This document shows positions 54,801-64,000 of a DNA stretch of 64,000 nt, in pieces. The notes beneath the pieces were generated by a model that was not told the origin of the DNA, did not search any database, and worked only from the letters and a program-made list of their open reading frames with translations. Location of the stretch: the NCBI GenBank assembly GCA_015501075.1, contig JADNYJ010000007.1, positions 186,001 to 250,000 of the forward strand, read 5' to 3'. Numbering within the stretch: the first letter of the stretch is position 1; each line of letters starts with the position of its first letter. The position numbers and the translations under genes are program-made. This stretch comes from Gymnopilus junonius. Its lineage: Eukaryota; Basidiomycota; Agaricomycetes; Agaricales; Galerinaceae.

Positions 54801-56851
54801 ATCATATCATTATTATCAATCTCTTCAACATACCTGTCTCGCCGACCACCACCACAACTCGATTGTTCTCTAGTTTGCGGAGGAAATCGTCTCTTGCTTG
54901 GAATGCAGGAAGTTTCGTCCTTTTCTGAAGCATTGCTTTGTACTGTAACCCGAAATTGAGTCACACATCTTAGGTTTAACGATGAAAAGAGGTACCTTTT
55001 CGCTTTGAACAAGTGATTCGAAGTCACTTTTGATTTGACTGTCATCCTGAGCTGCTTTAGGATTTCTATGCCGGACCACCTTCTTAACCTTCGCTGGAGC
55101 AACCTTCTTGGCTAAGCCATCATCGTTCTGATTACGAACCGGAATCAAATATTGCATGACTGTCGAGATATCAGGCGGCCCGTTGTCCTCCACCATCGCC
55201 CATTCTGCTTCGATAATTTGCATGACAGTCATAACAAACCCTTGACCGGCATCGAGTTCTGGTTTTGATTGCATCGTCGTAAGGAATCGGGATAACAGAT
55301 GTAGCCGAACGTAAGCAGCAGCGGTGTTGGAGGTAATGTAAACAGGTATATAACCAGGACGAGGGTACTGTTCTGAAGCAGAAAAGAGTATATGGATCTT
55401 GATCGGAGCGCTAAATAACGGTAGTACCAAGTGCCCTTCTTCTTCAAGATAAGCACCCAACGCTTCATTTTCGTCCTCTTCGATACTGTAAGGAGGAACT
55501 TCATCAGGGTTTATACTTTCTTGAGCCTGTTCGCCAATGAGTTTCCGGCCCAGGGCAACCATAAGCAAGTCCCATCGCTGTAGAGACCCCGGTTCAGCCG
55601 CAATACACTCTTTAACAATTTGTGGGGGCCAACCAGCCTCCTTGACGGCCTTATCTTCAACCCATCGTCGGACAAGATCGTCCTGCCCTGAATGTGCTGA
55701 AGTAACGAAAGGATTTGAAGAGTTGACTGAGGGTAGGAATCTCTCAGGAAGGTCGCATTCAGGGACATGAAGAATTAGATATTCAATAGCAGCTTCCAAA
55801 GGCGATAGCGAGTCCAGGAGCTTAGAAGTCAGAGGCGACTCCTGAGACAGAAATTTTGCAACATCTTGAATTTGGGGCTTGGTGAACCCAAGATGCCCTA
55901 ATTGCTGGGAAATTTCTGGAATAATCTCTGGTGTGAGGGCCAAAGGGGTGCTGTCGGCTTCTTCTGGATAAAGTTCAAAGCCCTTCAATTTATTGACATG
56001 TTCAGTCGCAATCGGGAACGAAACACAGGGCGTGAAAGCACCTTTTTGATCGCATTTTCCACTAAATCTCGCAGAGCAGCGGCCATTATGACTTCGGGGT
56101 AGCCTGATGGCGCGCGACTTGCCAATCTGGGATCGTCTGCACGATTGAGTTTAGAAGGCTCTTCTTTACGTTGAACAGCTTTAGCTTGCCGTTCCTTGAC
56201 CATAGCCTGAGCAGCGAATGGATCGGAGTCGTACATCCATTTTTGGTGCTCTTCAATCTTCTTGTGCTCTGTAGCAAGATCTTTCCAATATTCTCGAGGC
56301 CCGGGAGGGAGAACCTGATTGAATTGCAGTCCATTACTAAACTGTCAAGTTTAGAGTGAGAGGTCTATGCAAGTCAGAAAACCGAAGATCGACCAACACG
56401 GTAAAGGGCGTATGTGGCCCCCCAGTGCCTTGCTTCTACTGCAGTTGGTCTGAAGTAGGGCGGATGGGGCTCCATTCGTACGGTGTCGTTTTCTGAGGTT
56501 TTTGGGTTATACCTTTTCAGGGTAACCACAAAAGAAAACCCGTCACTTCCATGAGCTCGCTGGGGTGCTTAGGTTACACAGAGCCTTGGTCTCAAGGAGA
56601 AAGAGCGCACAGTATCTACGATAGGTTTTTCCCACCCAAGTTTCTTGCATCTAAAGGGTCACTTAGAGAACGAGACGCTCGACATTCAAAATTGCACACC
56701 CGTACCTTTCTTGGAGTAGACTTAGGGGATATTTTGAGCCTGGAGGAAATAATGGAGGAGGATCAGTGCTTGGGGCTACAAGTGTGGTTTTGCTCGCTTT
56801 GGAAGAATTTCCAGCATTTCCAGACTTGACGATTCCTCTTTTTGGAGGCAT
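51864..56851 (-). CDS. DExH-box RNA helicase of the DHX57/DHX29/YTHDC2 type
   Basis: A large DEAH/RHA-family helicase with about 14 exons on the minus strand. It starts MPPKRGIVKSGNAGNSSKAS at 56851 and ends TEDFGTSAP at 51864. Before the core come a UBA-like segment (LGFTKPQIQDVAKFLSQESP to AAIEYLILHVPECD) and an RWD-like region (LGAYLEEEGHLVLPLFSAPI). Helicase motifs: I GETGCGKTTQ, Ia TQPRRISAISVAARV, II DEVH (in VDEVHERSIDGDF), [21 protein letters not shown] and VI QRRGRAGRTRPG. Motif II has Val where DEAH is usual. The C-terminal HA2/ratchet (LPLDIRLAKMLILGTIFQCL) and OB-fold region (GRVFLHPGSVLFN) are present. DHX29-like members assist translation initiation; the role here is inferred. 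Exon joins are consistent and no break was found. Confidence 0.85.
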
Positions 56852-57016
56852 GAAGGGATGAACGCGATCTATTGACCATTCTGCCGAAAGCACACAAGTT
56901 TTTGACTCGACTCGGAGCAGAGGTGAAGAGTGCTTACATAATGGTCACAATGGTGCCAACTTGTCGTTCCAACTTGAACTTGACCAACTCATTTCTTTCC
57001 TTCTTCTTCTCGTCTT
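56852..57016. promoter_or_regulatory. Bidirectional promoter region between two helicase genes
   Basis: 165 bases separate the start codons of the DHX57-like gene (-) and PRP22 (+). A pyrimidine-rich tract (tttctttccttcttcttctcg) lies just before the PRP22 ATG. No TATA box is evident. Confidence 0.45.
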
Positions 57017-60747
<3,731 letters not shown>

Positions 60748-61048
60748 ATCCGGTTTCCTTCCTATGTACACTGATATAAATGTAGCTCGTATTATCAAAA
60801 CCATTCATTCTAATGCTACAATAGTAGAACTCGTTTTGTGTGAGTCTAACGCGGGTATCGAATTTGCAAATCCCTTAGAAATAGGCTATATATGTATATG
60901 TGGTCAACGTCAAGTCTATGGAACCTGGTGGGCCTAAGTGAAGTATAATAAAAGAAAATGATCAATTGTCCAATAATGCTATAACTAAAACTGAGGGGGA
61001 TTGAATCAGTAAGATCATAGCAGACAAAAGCATTTAGGCCTTACGTAT
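60748..61048. other. Convergent intergenic region
   Basis: PRP22 (+) and the NTF2-like gene (-) end towards each other. The sequence is AT-rich with no other feature seen. Confidence 0.5.
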
Positions 61049-61658
61049 TTAACCAACAAAACGTAAAGCGTCTGCTCCAACATAATATTTCGCGACCTCT
61101 CCTGGTTTCGTTGGAGGCGCCAACGGGTCTGGGACTAGGATGAAGGTCTGCGCAAATACACGAGGGTGGCCCTCAATCGAGCGGACAGGTGTGTCCGGAG
61201 GGTTTCCTGAAGGCCCTTTTCCATGTGTTACATTTCCTGACACAGTAATTAGAAGCGAGGGAGGCTGTGCTCCTGTGGGTGAAAGAGACTATAAGGGAAA
61301 GGAAGGAATATGCTATAAAGAGACGATACGAACCTGGTATAGGGTGGCAGTCAAACGATTGCACTTCATGCTGAGTAGGAGGCATCCTGGCCACCAGTTC
61401 CTTGAGCCCATCAACGCCCTGGAAGGGCTTCCCGTTCCATGTCAAGGAAGAAGTTTGACGATAAAACTGCGGTAGGTCTGCTAGGCGCGTGTCGGAGTCG
61501 TAGGCGGTATAATAAATACGGGTGAAGTGATCGGCGGCCCGTGTTGCGATTTCAATGCTGTCGAGGTTGAAGGTGAAGGTGAAAGCGGCGAGCTAAGTTT
61601 CGAGGAGAATACGAGAAGAGGAAGAGAGTCGAACGCACTCTTTGGGATTCAAGGACAT
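61049..61658 (-). CDS. NTF2-like domain protein (NXT1/p15 or Mtr2-type)
   Basis: Three exons on the minus strand (61658-61635, 61592-61334, 61272-61049; 507 nt) give 168 residues. The sequence IEIATRAADHFTRIYYTAYD, LPQFYRQTSSLTWNGKPFQG, LVARMPPTQHEVQSFDCHPI, SLLITVSGNVTHG, and RVFAQTFILVPDP follows the NTF2 fold. The form with FYR, a short insertion and the FILVPD strand is nearer NXT1/p15 and Mtr2 (partner of the mRNA export receptor Mex67/NXF1) than classical NTF2. Both intron donors (gttcga, gttcgt) are atypical. The first 8-residue exon is the least certain part. A role in mRNA export is inferred from the family. Confidence 0.72.
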
Positions 61659-61753
61659 GACGGTTGAGACCAACCTGTATGGGCGTGACTCACTTGACAC
61701 TTTGCTCTGAAGAATGTCACGCCTCCTCTAATAATAGCTCTACCGCAACGGTC
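61659..61753. promoter_or_regulatory. Bidirectional promoter region
   Basis: 95 bases separate the start codons of the NTF2-like gene (-) and the Isc1-type phospholipase gene (+). No TATA box is evident. Confidence 0.4.
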
Positions 61754-63262
61754 ATGGTCAACGGCTCCCGGATTCGTGTTTTGACTCTCAACTGTTGGTA
61801 AGTCCCTGTTTCCCGGTGCCGTCTAATAGAAAGAAACTAGCTCACAAATATTCAGGGGTCTGAAATATGTCTCAAAGAATCTGAATGACCGCATCGAAGC
61901 CATTGCACACGAATTGGCCAATTCAGATTATGATATCATTGCTCTACAAGAAATATGGGTCTTTGCTCACTACGAACGTGTACAGCAAAGAGTTGCAAAA
62001 CGTCTGCCGTACTCAAATTCTTCTACAGGTATTCGCCAAGCACTACCAAGTGGATTACTTACTGACCCCCCGCCTCACGTCAGCGGCGCCCTAGGCGCAG
62101 GCCTTGCTATATTCACTCGCTACCCCATCATAAGCACTTCAATCCATCCATACTCCCTTAATGGAACACCTCTGGATGTTATAGCTGGAGACTGGTTTGT
62201 GGGCAAAGCTGCTGGCTCTGTTGTCATTCTGCACCCTGTTCTTGGCCAAGTGCAGGTGTTTAACACTCATGTGCGTGGATTTTGGCAACGTTTCACTCAA
62301 CCTCATGTATTTATACTTCGTCTAGCTTTTCGCCAAAGGTGGTGAAGATGGACCAGAATACAAAAGAGCCCACAGGCTCGTCAATGCTTGGGAGTTTGCC
62401 AAGCTTGCTCGGCAGGCTGCTGAAGTCGGTAAATTCGTCATTGCGGTATGGCTTACAGAATCCTTGTGGCATTCGATTGTGCTAATATAAATATTTATTA
62501 GCTGGGTGATTTTAACAGTATTCCACCAACATTACCTATGACTGTTATCTTCCAACATGCCAACCTAAATGATTCCTGGACTGTCACACATCCAACCGTC
62601 AATGCGGCACAAATTACCTCACCGCTAGAAGCCATTCAACAACTTGGGATAACAGCCGACTCGCCTTTGAACACTTGGTCTGCAAGCAAAAGTTACGCAC
62701 GAGGAACATGGGGTAAACGCCTCGACTATGCCTTATACCGCCAGCCCAATCGACCTGGACAAACTGTGCCCATCCTCAAAGCTGTCGACAGCAAAGTCGT
62801 TTCACAGACACTGTCCCACGACGGACCTTCTCTCCATCTGATCATTTTGGTCTGGAAACTACCTTTGAAATAACAAGTGAATCACAGGACGACACATCTC
62901 AGATCCCTCCCGTTGCATCTACAACTGAACTCTCCAGCGCCACAACAGCTACTGTAATCCAAGCCCTAACAGAATGCTACCGCTTTTCTCGAGAACGATC
63001 TCGGAAGGAGCTCATTGTATTTTTTATCTGCCTTCTTGTTCTTGTTGGAGAGATCATTGGCACGGTGTGGCTTCCACATTCTTGGATAAATCCTATTTTC
63101 ATCTTCTTCACGGTATTCTTGGCCTGGGTAGCGACCACCATGCTGTATGAGGGATTCATCTTTGGCCACTGGGAATGCAATGCTCTTATGAATGTGATTG
63201 AAGAGCTGGAAGTTCATAGGAAAGGTCTGGTCATCTTGAACGGACGAACAAGGGATCAGTAG
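61754..63262 (+). CDS. ISC1: Isc1-type inositol phosphosphingolipid phospholipase C (one apparent 1-base deletion)
   Basis: A neutral sphingomyelinase-family enzyme (yeast Isc1) that cleaves inositol phosphosphingolipids to ceramides. Exons: 61754-61797, 61856-62270, 62326-62445 and 62502-63262. Motifs of the DNase I-like fold: VLTLNCWGLKYVSK, IIALQEIWV (Mg-binding Glu), VFNTHLFAKGG, LGDFNSIP and SDHFG (catalytic His). SDHFG lies after a frame break at the cc at 62826-62827. One restored base continues the frame to two C-terminal membrane helices, ELIVFFICLLVLVGEIIGTV and IFIFFTVFLAWVATTMLY, which are typical of Isc1/nSMase. The repaired total is 1341 nt (446 residues). Without repair the frame would stop at 62873, before both the membrane anchor and the catalytic His, so a sequence error is the likelier explanation. 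Confidence 0.87.
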
Positions 63263-63723
63263 GGCCTTTGATGAACCTTACTTCCTTTACTTCCTACCAG
63301 ATCTTGATCGGACCACTGATCAATAGATGTCTCGGTAGAACTCTCATTTAGTATGCATAACCGTTTCGTTGATAAATTAGCGCGTATATTTTGCATAAAT
63401 TATACTGCATCTTTGCTTATTTACATTACTAATACATATCATAGCAACAAAAGGGCAAGTGATGTGGAAATAGGACTATGCGGATAAAAGTAAAGGGAAG
63501 CGTGGAGTGTGGTATGGTATGGCGTAATTGATACACATGTAAAGGCGAGGAAGAAGGATACTAGTCGATATGGTAAGAATTCGATGCTTAGGACTAACCC
63601 AAAGTCGAATGAAAATGCAGAAGTCAGTAGTTCAAGAGCTTCCAGACCAGCAGAGAAATTCTAGAAACGCATCACACAACCGTCATCCAAGAAAAAGTCA
63701 AAACGGGATCTACAGAGAGAGAT
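63263..63723. other. Convergent intergenic region
   Basis: The ISC1-type gene (+) and the partial gene at the right edge (-) end towards each other. AT-rich, no gene recognised. Confidence 0.45.
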
Positions 63724-64000
63724 CTACGGCGCGGTGTTAACCACAGTCTGATTTGCAGGGCCGAGTCGCGTCCAGTCGTTGACTAGGGCCTTGATGTCTG
63801 TCGGTCCAGCTAAGGAATTTGAAGCCGACAACGTATCGCTCATGGATAATGGCATGGGTGCGTGAGCGTGAATCTGTTTGCTCTTTATCATCAAGCCGGA
63901 TACCTTCTTGCGGAGCGAAGGTGAATGTCGAGGTGGATTTATGCTCGTCACAGTAAGATTAGAGGGAGGAGAGAGGAAAGTCGTTGAGCGAGAACGTGCA
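63724..64000 (-). CDS. 3' end of an unknown gene, truncated by the window edge
   Basis: The minus strand is open from the window edge to a stop at 63724 (about 91 residues visible). It reads SNLTVTSINPPRHSPSLRKK, VSGLMIKSKQIHAHAPMPLS and ends DIKALVNDWTRLGPANQTVV. The first part is Ser/Pro-rich and probably disordered. I do not recognise it. The coding call rests on the open frame at the edge and on the space between genes, so it is tentative. Confidence 0.35.
   Translation of the reverse strand, partial: ARSRSTTFLSPPSNLTVTSINPPRHSPSLRKKVSGLMIKSKQIHAHAPMPLSMSDTLSASNSLAGPTDIKALVNDWTRLGPANQTVVNTAP

Overview
The window is nuclear DNA of a filamentous basidiomycete, most likely an Agaricomycete. 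Genes are dense and broken by many introns of about 45-65 nt. Products are eukaryotic housekeeping proteins of the basidiomycete type: SF3B5, C1D/Rrp47, CCT theta, SIN3, symportin, EXO5, Prp22, an Isc1-type phospholipase and others. There are no operons or ribosome binding sites. Functions below are recognised from protein motifs read by eye; no database search was run.

Layout. 0-9 kb: 3' part of VPS33 (+), a small YABBY/HMG-like protein (+), an F-box/LRR protein (+), then C1D (-) and SF3B5 (+) head to head. 9-19 kb: a SAM methyltransferase (+), a damaged pali-domain membrane protein (-), a 148-bp tandem duplication, an intron-containing tRNA-Arg(CCU) (-), a signal-peptide agmatinase (+) and a second pali-domain protein (-). 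19-22 kb: a decayed family-7 glycoside hydrolase (-) and a 710-bp transposon-like element with perfect 28-bp inverted ends and TA flanks. 22-37 kb: CCT8, two genes of unknown function, SIN3, a membrane-anchored proline/serine-rich protein and SYO1. 37-46 kb: a small unknown gene, an Ark/Prk/NAK-type kinase, a Ctr-type copper transporter and EXO5. 46-48 kb: a gene-poor stretch. 48-52 kb: an unknown membrane protein, nicotinamidase and a small membrane protein. 52-64 kb: two DExH helicases head to head (a DHX57/DHX29-like protein and Prp22), an NTF2-like protein and an Isc1-type sphingolipid phospholipase head to head, and the 3' end of an unknown gene.

Themes. (1) Seven otherwise well-conserved genes need 13 restored single bases to read through. 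Every event is a missing base, mostly at a short homopolymer, and 11 of the 13 lie between 5.8 and 18.2 kb. In each gene the exon total becomes a multiple of three after exactly that many additions. Assembly error is the simplest reading, and this affects any automatic annotation. (2) At least four introns use GC-AG rather than GT-AG boundaries. (3) Four gene pairs are transcribed head to head from gaps of 85-165 bp. (4) The GH7 gene is a true relic, with stops in conserved motifs and an internal deletion. I found no convincing wholly new multi-gene system. The nearest candidate is the secreted agmatinase flanked by two pali-type (pH-sensing family) membrane proteins.
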